A stretch of DNA of 64,000 bases from Sporosarcina sp. FSL K6-1522 (GCF_038622445.1 NZ_CP152019.1:3880501-3944500), one strand, 5' to 3'; shown: positions 9,073 through 18,797, counted from the first letter of the stretch. Numbers and translations are program-made. Notes: generated by a model not told the origin, from the sequence alone.

Positions 9073-10819
9073 GTCGTCGTTGCACCTCCCATTCAATGAG
9101 TAATAGAAGGAGTACTGGCAATACGAATAGCCAACCGATTCGATTCTTTCCTTCTTCCAGCCCTTCTTTGTCTACGGTTTGTCCAATCCGATACGACGAA
9201 CCGATGACAAGTTCTTTTTCAGACTGCTCAAGTTGAGTAGCAAATAATTTCTCAGAGTCGCCATCCCGTACTTTATATATGCCAGGATGCGTAGGCGCTA
9301 CAAAACTGGCACCATCTGCAAATGTTGCAATATACTCATCTTCCAGCGTATACACTTCCATGCCCTCTCCAGTTCCGGCCGACAGCACCGCTTTCCGCTC
9401 ATTCGGCACGAAGAGCCCTAATGTATCTGTTTCAGAACGAAGCGATTCCGCTGCACTCCAGACAAATAGCGGAAACGATGGATGAAGCGGCCAGTCTGTC
9501 AATTCAATATCGGCAAGCACGACAATATCACCACGCTTTGATTTTTGAATGAACGGCTGCTCGCCTACAGTCGCAATGGTCGTATACGCTGGAAACGGCG
9601 GATACAATGCACTGACATAAACATCGCCCAAATCCGCAATGGTGAACAGTGGATCTGCAGAACTTGTGATGACGCCTGAAACCAGTTTGGGTGACTGGTC
9701 ATTACGCCCCATTATCATAACGGGCTTCGTCCCCTTTTCAAGCAACGAAACGTCGTTGGTTACAACAACGGAGTGCTCCTGCGCGGCTACTATTTCATTG
9801 GTAGAGCCCGTCGAAACAGCTAAGCCAATTGCTTCAAACGCCCGTTTAACGAGTTCATGCAATTGCCCATCGATGACCGCTTCCGATATCTCATCGCCTA
9901 GTAAAATGGATGCGACATTATCCGCTTCATAGTCATCATCTACGATAATTTCGGCTTGCATCGCTTTGCTTTCAGGCAGTTCCTTGAATGATAACAACAC
10001 ATCTTTTCCGGCTTCCACAGCAAATTGTTCCTCTACCAATAGCTGACCTGTTAGTACATCGATGAGTTGCACATCTCCGGTTTGATCTACATCAGAAGCA
10101 TTTAACACTTTCACAATCGCTTCCGTGCCTTCTGGTGTCTTCACCGCCCCTAATTTATCAATCGATAGATTGACAAGCTTCTCCTCCGAGCCATGGATTG
10201 TCCACGTAATATCGCTATCCTCTTCGGCAAAAGCAGCCCGATCCAATGAATCTGTATAAATATGAATATCAGCTCCACCCACTGAGGCAATGGACCGTGC
10301 AAATTCCAGTGCTCGTTCCATATGTTCATGTTCATAGGACACGGCTAATTTGTCGATAGCAGCTAGTACAGCTTCCCGATCCATTTGTTCCCGCACGACA
10401 ATCGCGGGTTCCTTGCCAGTCGTCACAACAGTGATAGGCTCACCCGAACGACTGTTGACAAGCTCCTTCATAGCCTCTTGCTGTTGCGCAAACCAAATTG
10501 TCTGATCTTTCCCGGCAAGCATCGTCGCAGACGTATCGACGATGAGTATCGTATGACCACCAACCGCTTCTTCTTTCGGTAAAAATGGCCCGAGTAAAAT
10601 GACAACGAACAATAATAGCGCCGCCATTTGAAGATAAAAAAGTGCATTGCGCTGCAAGTTTTTCAAGTAAGGCGATACTTTCGTTTCCCGCATCGATTGT
10701 TCCCAAAATAACGTCGATGATATAGTCGTGACCTGATATTTTTTTCGAAAGAAATAATAGAGTAGGACGACCATTGGGAAAATGGCCGTCCAACTGTTTA
10801 CGATGTTATCCAAACCCAT
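9056..10819 (-). CDS. BatA-like membrane protein with vWA domain
   Basis: A 587-residue protein with an N-terminal aerotolerance-regulator (BatA) type region of two helices (about residues 8-80) and a vWA-like domain starting IVDTSATM (about 94). A long beta-rich outer part follows, then a C-terminal helix (about 560-580) and a short basic tail. The metal site DTSAT is of the DxSxS form. It lies between the DUF58 gene and the double-vWA gene in one operon, the arrangement seen in Bat/MoxR systems. The start follows GGGGG eight bases upstream. Confidence 0.82.
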   Translation of the reverse strand: MGLDNIVNSWTAIFPMVVLLYYFFRKKYQVTTISSTLFWEQSMRETKVSPYLKNLQRNALFYLQMAALLLFVVILLGPFLPKEEAVGGHTILIVDTSATMLAGKDQTIWFAQQQEAMKELVNSRSGEPITVVTTGKEPAIVVREQMDREAVLAAIDKLAVSYEHEHMERALEFARSIASVGGADIHIYTDSLDRAAFAEEDSDITWTIHGSEEKLVNLSIDKLGAVKTPEGTEAIVKVLNASDVDQTGDVQLIDVLTGQLLVEEQFAVEAGKDVLLSFKELPESKAMQAEIIVDDDYEADNVASILLGDEISEAVIDGQLHELVKRAFEAIGLAVSTGSTNEIVAAQEHSVVVTNDVSLLEKGTKPVMIMGRNDQSPKLVSGVITSSADPLFTIADLGDVYVSALYPPFPAYTTIATVGEQPFIQKSKRGDIVVLADIELTDWPLHPSFPLFVWSAAESLRSETDTLGLFVPNERKAVLSAGTGEGMEVYTLEDEYIATFADGASFVAPTHPGIYKVRDGDSEKLFATQLEQSEKELVIGSSYRIGQTVDKEGLEEGKNRIGWLFVLPVLLLLLIEWEVQRRRGYPN

Positions 10820-10831
10820 GTGGTCGTCCCC

Positions 10832-11704
10832 CTATCGTAGCCAACCTGCATGACGCATTTTTTTCGTCACGGTTTCCATGACACCTTCAACTACTTCTGC
10901 ACGCATCAAGTGGATCCCAAATTTGCTGGCAAGCACTGTCAGTTTGGTTTCATGTGCTACTTTTGTATCCAAATAATTTTGCACAGCACGTCTTGTCACC
11001 GTCACCTCGACACCATCGCCACTTTCAATGTCAATAAACCGGACATCTCCTTCATAATCCGGTATGTCTTCTGATTTTGAGTGGATGGTCAGCATACGTA
11101 CATCCCCACAAATTCCGGGAAGACGTCGGAAAAGATGCTCCCACTTGTCGGCTTCTTCAAGTCCATCCGTGATAATAAACAGCACAGTCACCGCTTTCGG
11201 AATATGACGCAGTGCACGAGCTGTAAAACTGTCCGTCGAATCCGGCCTATCGATTGATGAGATAAATTTCGTCATAGAAGCACGTTGCGCAGCACCTTTC
11301 CTTCTATAAAAATAGTCTTGTCCATCTGACCACGTAGAAAATGATACGGTGTCTCCACTTTTTAGCGCAATATGTCCAAGTGCAATGGCTAATTGACGGG
11401 CGTAATCCCACTTGCCGTCTACCTCCATTGACTTTGTCGGATCAAGCAAAATATGGATACGCATTTCCTGCTCGTCGAGAAACTGTTTGATGAACGGTTT
11501 ATCCGTCCGCGCATAAACATTCCAGTCGATATGACGTAAGTCGTCACCCGGATGGTATTCCCGAAAATCGGAAAAATCGAGCGACGAACCCGTCTTTCTG
11601 GAACGATGCGTCCCCTTATGATGCCCAAGTCGTCCAGACCGAGAAACAATCGATAGTGCGCCAAGCCTTTTCGTCAGTCTATCGGGAAATAATTCACCAC
11701 TCAT
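10832..11704 (-). CDS. DUF58 family protein
   Basis: A 290-residue soluble protein with the diagnostic DUF58 stretch FSDFREYHPGDDLRHIDWNV (about residues 45-65), followed by a vWA-like core (LLDPTKSM near 94, FIITDGLEEAD near 175). DUF58 proteins usually pair with MoxR ATPases, as here. Its ATG overlaps the moxR stop as ATGA, so the two are coupled. The function is inferred from partnership: a client or adaptor of the AAA+ ATPase. Confidence 0.9.
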   Translation of the reverse strand: MSGELFPDRLTKRLGALSIVSRSGRLGHHKGTHRSRKTGSSLDFSDFREYHPGDDLRHIDWNVYARTDKPFIKQFLDEQEMRIHILLDPTKSMEVDGKWDYARQLAIALGHIALKSGDTVSFSTWSDGQDYFYRRKGAAQRASMTKFISSIDRPDSTDSFTARALRHIPKAVTVLFIITDGLEEADKWEHLFRRLPGICGDVRMLTIHSKSEDIPDYEGDVRFIDIESGDGVEVTVTRRAVQNYLDTKVAHETKLTVLASKFGIHLMRAEVVEGVMETVTKKMRHAGWLR

Positions 11705-12696
11705 CGCACAGAAGCTCCTTGACGAACTTCTTCCAGCAATTTGCTGATTAAACCATCGACGTCGACGCCTTCCGCTTCTCCTTCATAATTGATAAGAATG
11801 CGGTGACGCAATGCTGGTTTCGCAACCGTCTTAATGTCCGCAATGGACACATGAAAACGTCCCGCCATTAGTGCACGCGCTTTTGCCAATCGAATAATGG
11901 ATTGAAGCCCCCGTGGCCCACTGCCATACTGTACATATTTCGACCATTCATCCGTAGTCTCACTCTTATTATGCGTCGTAGCTACTACATCGACAGCATA
12001 GTCAATCATGTCATCCGCTATGACAACTTCTTTCACCATCTCCTGCGCCATCACAATTTCTTGTGTATTCATTACTTTTTGAATCGCAACATTCGTCGGC
12101 CCCGTCGTACGCAGCATAATTTCTTTGAGCTCTGCTTTCTCTGGATAGGGTAACAGGATTTTACATAGAAATCGGTCCATTTGCGCTTCCGGTAATGGAT
12201 AGGTTCCTTCCATTTCTATTGGATTTTGAGTAGCTAGCACAAAAAATGGTCGTGCCATTTTCCTTGTCTCCCCAAGCACTGTCACCGTTTGCTCACCCAT
12301 CGCTTCCAGCAAAGCGCTTTGTGTTTTAGGCGTTGCACGGTTAATTTCATCCGCCAATACCATTTGGCAAAAAATCGGTCCTTCTTTGAAGACGAAACGC
12401 TGCATGCCTTCCTCATTCCGTTCCAAAATACTCGTACCCGTAATATCAGCCGGCATGAGGTCCGGCGTAAACTGAATACGTGAGAAGGATAGATCCAAAA
12501 CTTCCGATATCGTTCGAATCAGCATCGTTTTTCCGAGTCCAGGTAATCCCTCAAGCAGTGCATGCCCGCCTGCCAATATCGAATACAGGGAAAACTCAAC
12601 TGCTTCTTGCTGACCAACGATAAACTTGCCAATCTCTTCTTTAACTGTTCCAAGTTTTTCGCTCATCTCTGTAAACTGCTCTGGTGTAAATGGCAT
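11701..12696 (-). CDS. MoxR-family AAA+ ATPase
   Basis: A 331-residue AAA+ protein with Walker A GLPGLGKT (50-57), Walker B MVLADEINRATPKTQSALLEAM (about 113), a sensor-1 region FVLATQNPIEMEGTYPLPEAQ (about 151) and a C-terminal lid. MoxR proteins act as chaperones for metal or cofactor loading or complex assembly together with vWA proteins. The gene sits directly before the DUF58 and two vWA genes, which is the classic order. The start follows GGGAGTG. Confidence 0.93.
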   Translation of the reverse strand: MPFTPEQFTEMSEKLGTVKEEIGKFIVGQQEAVEFSLYSILAGGHALLEGLPGLGKTMLIRTISEVLDLSFSRIQFTPDLMPADITGTSILERNEEGMQRFVFKEGPIFCQMVLADEINRATPKTQSALLEAMGEQTVTVLGETRKMARPFFVLATQNPIEMEGTYPLPEAQMDRFLCKILLPYPEKAELKEIMLRTTGPTNVAIQKVMNTQEIVMAQEMVKEVVIADDMIDYAVDVVATTHNKSETTDEWSKYVQYGSGPRGLQSIIRLAKARALMAGRFHVSIADIKTVAKPALRHRILINYEGEAEGVDVDGLISKLLEEVRQGASVR

Positions 12697-12717
12697 ATAT
12701 GCACTCCCATTCCGTTG

Positions 12718-14133
12718 TTATTCAATTGAGGAAAAGTAATCAGAAAGAATATGCTGTAAATCTGGTGACAGCTTCATCTTATCCGTACTCTTCAAGTAAG
12801 CCTCTTTATAGTCACCAACCACTTCTTTGTAAGGCCGTATTGTCCCTTTTCCGACAGGTCCTTGCGTCTCACGTTCCTCGATGAAATCCCCTTGCCCAAG
12901 ATTACCACCTACAATTGAGGACTCGCCTTTTTCACCTAGACGATCGAATGGAACAGACAAAAGATCCCTGCCACCCGAACCTTTACCAGCCCCGGAACCG
13001 CTTGAACCTTGACCTTGGCCTGCCTCCGATCCAGCAGAACCAGCACCTTGTCCCTCGCCCTGACCGGCTCCTTGGCCCTGACCTTGTCCAGAACCGGCAT
13101 TTTGCCCTGAATCCGAACCTTGCCCCTGTCCTGAGCCCTTCTCTTCACCATTTTCTTGTCCTTCCTGACTTTGACTAGCCCCCTCGCCAGTTCCTGCTCC
13201 CTGACTTTCACCACCTGCTGTACCTGGTTTACCATCCACCGTAGTTGTGGACGAATTACCGTCAGCAAGCGTAGGCAATGTAGGGGCTTTCCCAATTTTA
13301 TTCAAAGTGCTATGGGCTTCCCCTACCTGTTGAGCTAGCTGATCCGCCAGCTCGCCGAGTTCTGCTAATTCCTGTTCCTCTGCCTCTGTCAAAGCATCGG
13401 TTGGGTTATCCGACTGGCTAGCTGCCTCTTTCTTATCCGCAAGGCGTTGCTCTTTTAACCGTAATTCTTTCTGTTTCTTAATAAGCTCTTTCAATACTTC
13501 TTCAGATAACTCTGCTTGCATCAGTTTGTCTCCGAGTTCCTGTAGTTCTTTTTCCACTTCAGGAAGCGGTTCTTTTTTAATCAAATCCTGTACATCTTTT
13601 TTTATGTCCTCAATCAGTTCTTTTTCCTTTTCAAGCGCTCCTGCTTCCAACTGTGCTTCGGATGGAAAATAGATTAACAAAGTAAGGCAGGTAGCTAACA
13701 CGATGAAACCACCAAGCATTTTAGGATTCGTATAGTGCTTCTTCCTCTTTGTAAAGCCTTCAAACGCAGTCGCTATTTGGGACTCCGCGGCTTCGGTCAG
13801 CGCCCTGGCAAGATGTGTTTCGCCAATCTGCTCATCCAATGCAGTAATCAATAAATTATCGGGCATATACGCATCCAGCCTATGAACCGCTTCATTTTTC
13901 CGCAAGCGTTTATAAATAATCAAGACGCTAGTTACCACAAGCACCATAACAGCCATAGCCCATGCAATACGTCCATAATAAGGCAGGACGAACAACCTGG
14001 ATGCCACGACAACAATCACAGCGAATAACGTAGCGACAAATAATCCTGCTTGCAGCCTATAGATTGCCTGTTCCAAACAAAGTCGCACCAATGCCGCATG
14101 GACATATTTCTCCAGTAACGATTTCCTAACCAT
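12718..14133 (-). CDS. Membrane protein with coiled coil and Gly/Gln-rich linker
   Basis: A 471-residue protein with two N-terminal helices (about 27-75) and a third near 140-158. A long charged coiled coil (about 165-275) is followed by a low-complexity Gly/Gln/Ser-rich segment (about 290-390, many GQGQG runs) and a conserved-looking C-terminal tail (about 391-471). I do not recognise a named family. Proteins of this layout occur in MoxR/vWA operons, and the linker may let the C-terminus reach a partner. The start follows GAGGAGGTG. Confidence 0.75.
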   Translation of the reverse strand: MVRKSLLEKYVHAALVRLCLEQAIYRLQAGLFVATLFAVIVVVASRLFVLPYYGRIAWAMAVMVLVVTSVLIIYKRLRKNEAVHRLDAYMPDNLLITALDEQIGETHLARALTEAAESQIATAFEGFTKRKKHYTNPKMLGGFIVLATCLTLLIYFPSEAQLEAGALEKEKELIEDIKKDVQDLIKKEPLPEVEKELQELGDKLMQAELSEEVLKELIKKQKELRLKEQRLADKKEAASQSDNPTDALTEAEEQELAELGELADQLAQQVGEAHSTLNKIGKAPTLPTLADGNSSTTTVDGKPGTAGGESQGAGTGEGASQSQEGQENGEEKGSGQGQGSDSGQNAGSGQGQGQGAGQGEGQGAGSAGSEAGQGQGSSGSGAGKGSGGRDLLSVPFDRLGEKGESSIVGGNLGQGDFIEERETQGPVGKGTIRPYKEVVGDYKEAYLKSTDKMKLSPDLQHILSDYFSSIE

Positions 14134-14148
14134 TCGCCCACCTCCTCA

Positions 14149-15003
14149 TCATTTTGAACGTTTCATATTAACACGTAATTTTTTTACAGCCATCCATAGT
14201 GACAGTACGGTAATCGATAAATAAAAGATAAGGTAACCGATCCAAATCGGCCATTTCACCTGTGTCATCTCGGCCAAGCTCTCCGCCGCACCTTGTGATA
14301 ATAAGGAAGCAAACAGCACGGCGGGATTGATGGATGCTAGTATATGTCCCGCTATAGAAGGGGGTGGCAAACCTACTCCATTGAAATTGAATCTTGTCAG
14401 CTGCATGACAATGATGAATAAAAATCCTGTGACAACCGACAAAAATAACATCGTTCCATAAGTCGCAATCATCGAAACGATTGTCCGTCTAATAAGTGTT
14501 GAGAATAGGATCCCAAGGCTCCCGATTGCCAGAAGCGTGACAAATAAGAACAGGAATATCCTCACAAAATCCATCGGTGAAATCCCGCCGAACAAAAACA
14601 CCAAACTATATACCGGCAAGCCAGACACGATGAGCAACAATAAAAAAGAGATTGAAGACAACAATTTCCCCGTTATAATTTGAAACGAACTTTGAGAGGT
14701 TGTTAGTAAAATCGGCAATGTCTGCTTTTCTCTTTCACTACTAATGGCACCAGCCGTCAATCCCGGCGTGATAAATAACACCAATCCAAGTTGAATAAAT
14801 GCTAAAAAAGAGAACAATAGCATACTTTCACTCGGTCTAAAATACGACACGCCCGTCAAGCTCATTGTCGTAAAGATAAAACCAAATACGAAGAGACACA
14901 TGGCAAGCAAATAGAACAGCATACCGACGAAACTTTTAGGCGACCTAAATCGGAGTTTCAATTCTTTAAACAGCACGGGATTATTGACATTCAGCTTCAT
15001 CAT
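14149..15003 (-). CDS. ABC transporter permease (ABC-2 type)
   Basis: A 284-residue membrane protein with about six helices. The segment GLTAGAISSEREKQTLPILLTTSQ near residue 80 is typical of ABC-2 type permeases. It overlaps the ATPase gene by 4 bp and pairs with it. The substrate is unknown; in this operon an envelope or secreted component is plausible. Confidence 0.85.
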   Translation of the reverse strand: MMKLNVNNPVLFKELKLRFRSPKSFVGMLFYLLAMCLFVFGFIFTTMSLTGVSYFRPSESMLLFSFLAFIQLGLVLFITPGLTAGAISSEREKQTLPILLTTSQSSFQIITGKLLSSISFLLLLIVSGLPVYSLVFLFGGISPMDFVRIFLFLFVTLLAIGSLGILFSTLIRRTIVSMIATYGTMLFLSVVTGFLFIIVMQLTRFNFNGVGLPPPSIAGHILASINPAVLFASLLSQGAAESLAEMTQVKWPIWIGYLIFYLSITVLSLWMAVKKLRVNMKRSK

Positions 15004-15932
15004 TCGTCGTCTCCTCTCGTGATTTCCATGAACACATCTTCAAGATTCGTGACATGTTCCATAAACGAAAGGATTGGAACACCATGGAGTATCGCCCGTT
15101 TTAACAGTGCAATTTGATCTTCCTCTGTTCCTTTATAGGAAAATGTAAGCCCAGTTTCGACATCTAGTTGTTCAATAGCGGAAACAAACGGATCTTCCTC
15201 AAAAAAGGCAATGGCTGTATCCAATGCGCCTGCCAAACGAACCGTAATGACCCGCTCACCTTGTAATTTACGTTGAATTTCCGCAACAGAGCCATGTGCA
15301 ATGAGTCGCCCATTATCAATGACACCTATCTCATCACACATTTCCGCCAGTTCAGGCAAAATATGTGATGAAATCAAGATCGTCTTGCCCATCTTCTTCA
15401 GCGTTTTTAAAATATCTCTCATTTCAACACGCGCACGTGGATCAAGTCCAGATGCTGGTTCATCGAGAATAAGCACTTTCGGATCATGGATGAGACTGCG
15501 TGCAAGGCACAGCCTTTGCTTCATTCCACGCGACAACAGGTCGACGTAGTCATAGCGCTTGTGAGAGAGATTGACGAGCTCCAGCAATTGGGGTATTAAA
15601 ACCTTACGTTTCGCCTCTGGAATACCATAGCTGGCACCGTAAAAGTCCAAATACTCATCCGCCTTCAACTGATCATACACACCAAAAAAATCTGGCATAT
15701 AGCCAATCATCTTGCGAACTTCAGAAGGATTTTCTCTGACATTGACACCATTGATGAATACATCCCCCGCTGTCGGCTGCAACAAGGTTGCTAAAATCAG
15801 AAAAGTTGTGGATTTCCCCGCTCCATTTGCCCCTACAAAGCCAAAGACCGTTCCTTCCGAAAGCGTCAAATTCAAATCGTCAAGTGCGCAAAACTTGCCA
15901 TACTTCTTTGTTAACCCTTTAATTTCAATCAT
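15000..15932 (-). CDS. ABC transporter ATP-binding protein
   Basis: A 310-residue ATPase with Walker A GANGAGKST (about 34-42), signature LSRGMKQRLCLARSL (about 132), Walker B VLILDEPASGLDP (about 152) and H-loop SSHILPE (about 183). The C-terminal extension matches export-type ABC-2 systems. It is encoded between the secreted protein gene and the permease, with ATGA overlaps on both sides. Confidence 0.9.
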   Translation of the reverse strand: MIEIKGLTKKYGKFCALDDLNLTLSEGTVFGFVGANGAGKSTTFLILATLLQPTAGDVFINGVNVRENPSEVRKMIGYMPDFFGVYDQLKADEYLDFYGASYGIPEAKRKVLIPQLLELVNLSHKRYDYVDLLSRGMKQRLCLARSLIHDPKVLILDEPASGLDPRARVEMRDILKTLKKMGKTILISSHILPELAEMCDEIGVIDNGRLIAHGSVAEIQRKLQGERVITVRLAGALDTAIAFFEEDPFVSAIEQLDVETGLTFSYKGTEEDQIALLKRAILHGVPILSFMEHVTNLEDVFMEITRGDDE

Positions 15933-18349
15933 TTCGCCACCTCACCAGTCAATTTAAGCTCCGGTGCACGTCCTTGGTCACCATTTCGCGCATCCTTTAA
16001 AACGAGTCGGAGAACAATCTCCCCTTCAGCAGTGATGTAGTCATCCAACTTGTCGGCAATCGTAAATGTATTACCACCCTGCTCTTCATAATCACCTGTT
16101 TGGACATTCAAAATGCTCACATCATACAACTGATTTTGAATTTTAGACACTTTGAACGAAGTCCAGCTCGGCTTCACATCATTCAATTCCCCGGGTACTT
16201 TCCACGTTTGCAGATAGACGGGTTCATTGAAATAATACTCATTGACTGTGCCTCCCATCGAATCTGCCGGATACAGCGTATCTTCCGAAAGAAGCGACAT
16301 CGTCATCATTTCAGGAACAATGGTAAATGTATCATTGAACGTTACGTCCACTTCGACAGGTTGAGCAATCATTGTCATCGATGAAATCGTTGGTTTTCCT
16401 TGTGTAAGTTCGATGGGCACAAGCTGTGTGTCCGTGTAACCGATAAGAACCGGTTTCTCCGTCTTGTTCATCTGCTCGCCTGAAAATGATAACAGGCTGT
16501 CTTTCCTCATCTGTGTTAAATCATCTGAATGAGTCGGCGCAACGCCCATATAAGTATTAAACATCTCTCTTCTCGGTAACAATGTGTCCGTTTTCAATAT
16601 TTCATCCACTTGAACAGACTCCCCCGGGCCAAGATCACCAATTGGAATTAGCGCACTGCCCGACCAAATTGCAACATCTGTCAACGTAAATGGAAAGCTA
16701 TTTGTAACCGTCCCTGTTAACCTTTTATCGTCAATCGCCAACTGACTATCGTAAGTCCCCATCTTTTCCAATATCGTTTTCCCATAAACTGTCGCCACAT
16801 CCCAATACCCCGCATTGCGAAGATGAACAGTCGAACCAGCTAGCTCTTTTTCGAGCATTGCACGTTTATGCACAGATACAGAGCTTGAAGAACTAAAGAG
16901 ATCCTCTCCTCGCGTTGACGCAAATAGCGTCGTTTCCGGCGGTGCCGTAAATGCAAAGTCCCCCGATTTGTTGGTCAACAATGACTCGGCATAATAGCCA
17001 GCCATGCTGCCATCCTGTTCAACATTTAGCACAGCTGTATGTTGAATTTGCGCACGGCCAATCCGATCTTTTGCTCCATAGGCAAAAATCGCAACAGACG
17101 TTACTACCGCAATCACAGGAATAATCCACCACGTATACTCACGTTTATCCTTCCTTTTCAGGATGAAATACAGTACAGGAAGAATCACAATCATATAAAA
17201 AAGGATAATGCCTACTATGAAAAGTGCCGACACTTTAAACGATGGAAATAACTCATTCGAATCGCCAATTGAATAGACAATCCTCTCCATCGGATCGTCA
17301 TAATAATAATGCTGGGACATCGGATTCACTTGAATCGTCCGTTCCCCCATTTCCAACAGCGTCTTCCAAAATGCAATCGTACCCTCCATTTTTGCGAATG
17401 GTTCATCACCTAAGGAGAATGCCGTCTGTATGACAAGTCCTTCACCAAGTTGTTTGTAAGCAGCGAGAACCTGTTGCTCCTCTTCCAAAAAGGGCTGTGC
17501 ATTTGGCGTCAGTTCAGCTTTATAAGATGGGATCATGCCTTCAAAACCTTCTGTTCCCGCCCACTTATTCAAAATAGCCGTATTCATCTCTGTCTTTTCT
17601 TGGACCTTTAAGGGCAAATACTCGGCGAATAAACCGACTTCCGCCTGACTATTGTCCGAACCACCCATGATGATAATGCCACCGTTACGTACCCAGCCTA
17701 TCAACGCCTCTTGCTGCTGAACAGGTAGGTCTGCCAATGGATACTCATCGATGACGATAAAATTGGCCGCTCCCCATCCATCTGCCTCATTCGGAAATGC
17801 GGATGCTCCTATTTTAGAGGCATTTATCCACACCAAATTGGATGCATTGTCATATTTCACTGCTTTTAAAGCTGCTAAGCGATCGACATTATCGGTAAAT
17901 TGCACACCAAACTTCGCATTTTCCGCATGCAATGTCGCCGTGATTTGCTGGGCACCTTTATGCTCGATTTCCGTCCCTTTCTCCCAACCACCTTCATAGA
18001 AAAAGATGGATTTTGTATTCCCTATGCCGTACATGCCACCATAATCATTCATTTTAGGTATGACAAAAGATATGGTTTTTGTCTCCCCCGTACCTATTTC
18101 AAGTGGAAATGCTTCCCCCATCCCCATCGAATATGTAAAAGGCATATCAATAACCATATCTCCGCTAAAAGGTGAACCACTATTTTCAATGGTCAATGTC
18201 ACCGGCGCACCTTTGCCGTACTTTGCTTTACCATCGAGCCCCGCCGAAACATTCACCTTCAATTCCGGTGCGGCAAAAGCCGTCACAGTTGGAATGAACA
18301 CCAGTGATGCCATCCAGAAGACGACAAACAACACATATTTTTTCCACAT
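15929..18349 (-). CDS. Large secreted/membrane protein of the MoxR-ABC operon
   Basis: An 806-residue protein with a signal peptide (about residues 1-27, cut after AFA), a long beta-rich outer region, and a Rossmann-like segment (about 150-250, FIVIDEYPLADLP and GGIIIMGGSDNSQ) resembling the GATase-like part of the distal vWA protein. Two internal helices lie near 375-430 and another beta-rich region follows. It is the first gene of the eight-gene operon. GGAGGGG precedes the ATG. I do not recognise a named family; an envelope sensor or scaffold role is inference. Confidence 0.78.
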   Translation of the reverse strand: MWKKYVLFVVFWMASLVFIPTVTAFAAPELKVNVSAGLDGKAKYGKGAPVTLTIENSGSPFSGDMVIDMPFTYSMGMGEAFPLEIGTGETKTISFVIPKMNDYGGMYGIGNTKSIFFYEGGWEKGTEIEHKGAQQITATLHAENAKFGVQFTDNVDRLAALKAVKYDNASNLVWINASKIGASAFPNEADGWGAANFIVIDEYPLADLPVQQQEALIGWVRNGGIIIMGGSDNSQAEVGLFAEYLPLKVQEKTEMNTAILNKWAGTEGFEGMIPSYKAELTPNAQPFLEEEQQVLAAYKQLGEGLVIQTAFSLGDEPFAKMEGTIAFWKTLLEMGERTIQVNPMSQHYYYDDPMERIVYSIGDSNELFPSFKVSALFIVGIILFYMIVILPVLYFILKRKDKREYTWWIIPVIAVVTSVAIFAYGAKDRIGRAQIQHTAVLNVEQDGSMAGYYAESLLTNKSGDFAFTAPPETTLFASTRGEDLFSSSSSVSVHKRAMLEKELAGSTVHLRNAGYWDVATVYGKTILEKMGTYDSQLAIDDKRLTGTVTNSFPFTLTDVAIWSGSALIPIGDLGPGESVQVDEILKTDTLLPRREMFNTYMGVAPTHSDDLTQMRKDSLLSFSGEQMNKTEKPVLIGYTDTQLVPIELTQGKPTISSMTMIAQPVEVDVTFNDTFTIVPEMMTMSLLSEDTLYPADSMGGTVNEYYFNEPVYLQTWKVPGELNDVKPSWTSFKVSKIQNQLYDVSILNVQTGDYEEQGGNTFTIADKLDDYITAEGEIVLRLVLKDARNGDQGRAPELKLTGEVAK

Positions 18350-18369
18350 AGCCTACCCCTCCATCCATA

Positions 18370-18545
18370 TCAATTACGCCTCGGCGTAATTGCGTCCAGA
18401 TTTTTTTCGAGCTCGGGGCCTACAGGATGTAGGTCATGCAGTCGTTGCGAATAGAACGGCGAAGGGTTCGATTGCCGTATTTCTGTGTTTTTGCAGAAAT
18501 TAAGGCACTTCCCTTCAGGACGTCGCGCGCTTAGACTGCCTTCCA
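18370..18545. repeat. Structured dispersed repeat, long copy 1
   Basis: It begins with the palindrome AATTACGCC-TC-GGCGTAATT. It continues through a CCTACA/TGTAGG hairpin, a GCAGTC...GACTGC long-range stem, a CGGC...GCCG hairpin and a TTCTG...CAGAA hairpin. It matches 23027-23205 over its whole length in the same orientation. It starts 21 bp upstream of the MoxR-ABC operon start codon. Confidence 0.85.
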
Positions 18546-18578
18546 ATGCTCCTCTAAAAATCTGTGACATCCGCCGGA

Positions 18579-18650
18579 GGCTCGGGCCTGCACGATGCAG
18601 GACATGCAGGCATTGCCACAGGACGTGGCGATCTTAGCCTGCGTTCCTCA
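18579..18650. repeat. Structured dispersed repeat, short copy 2
   Basis: A divergent, shorter relative of the neighbouring copy 1. The hairpin is CCTGCA/TGCAGG instead of CCTACA/TGTAGG, and the closing stem is GCAGGC/GCCTGC instead of GCAGTC/GACTGC, with GCCAC/GTGGC inside. The paired changes keep both stems. The inserted CGGC and TTCTG hairpins are absent. Confidence 0.7.
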
Positions 18651-18652
18651 AT

Positions 18653-18752
18653 CGTTCAGCGGGCGTTTGAACCTCCACTGAACAGTAAAACAAAACCGCA
18701 TTCATCTCGCCACCTGTCGAGGTGGGAGTTTTTGCTGAATGAAGATGAATGA
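18653..18752. repeat. Further hairpins between the repeat copies and ccpC
   Basis: GTTCAG...CTGAAC (18653-18682) forms one hairpin. A larger one is closed by CATTCATC...GATGAATG (18700-18751) with CCACCT/AGGTGG inside and TTTTT at 18730-18734. I see no gene in the whole 18350-18797 interval; it holds only these structures and the two repeat copies. Confidence 0.55.
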
Positions 18753-18797
18753 CTCCCTTATTAGTACGAACAGGGCAAAACAAAGTTCCATATTCTC

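Noticed and set aside
13156..13338. ORFs on both strands over the Gly/Gln-rich segment
   Set aside because: They are shadows produced by the low-complexity coding repeat of the membrane protein gene.
18700..18752. Possible IS200/IS605 end or TnpB guide-RNA scaffold
   Set aside because: No transposase or TnpB coding sequence is within reach, and the hairpin alone is not diagnostic.
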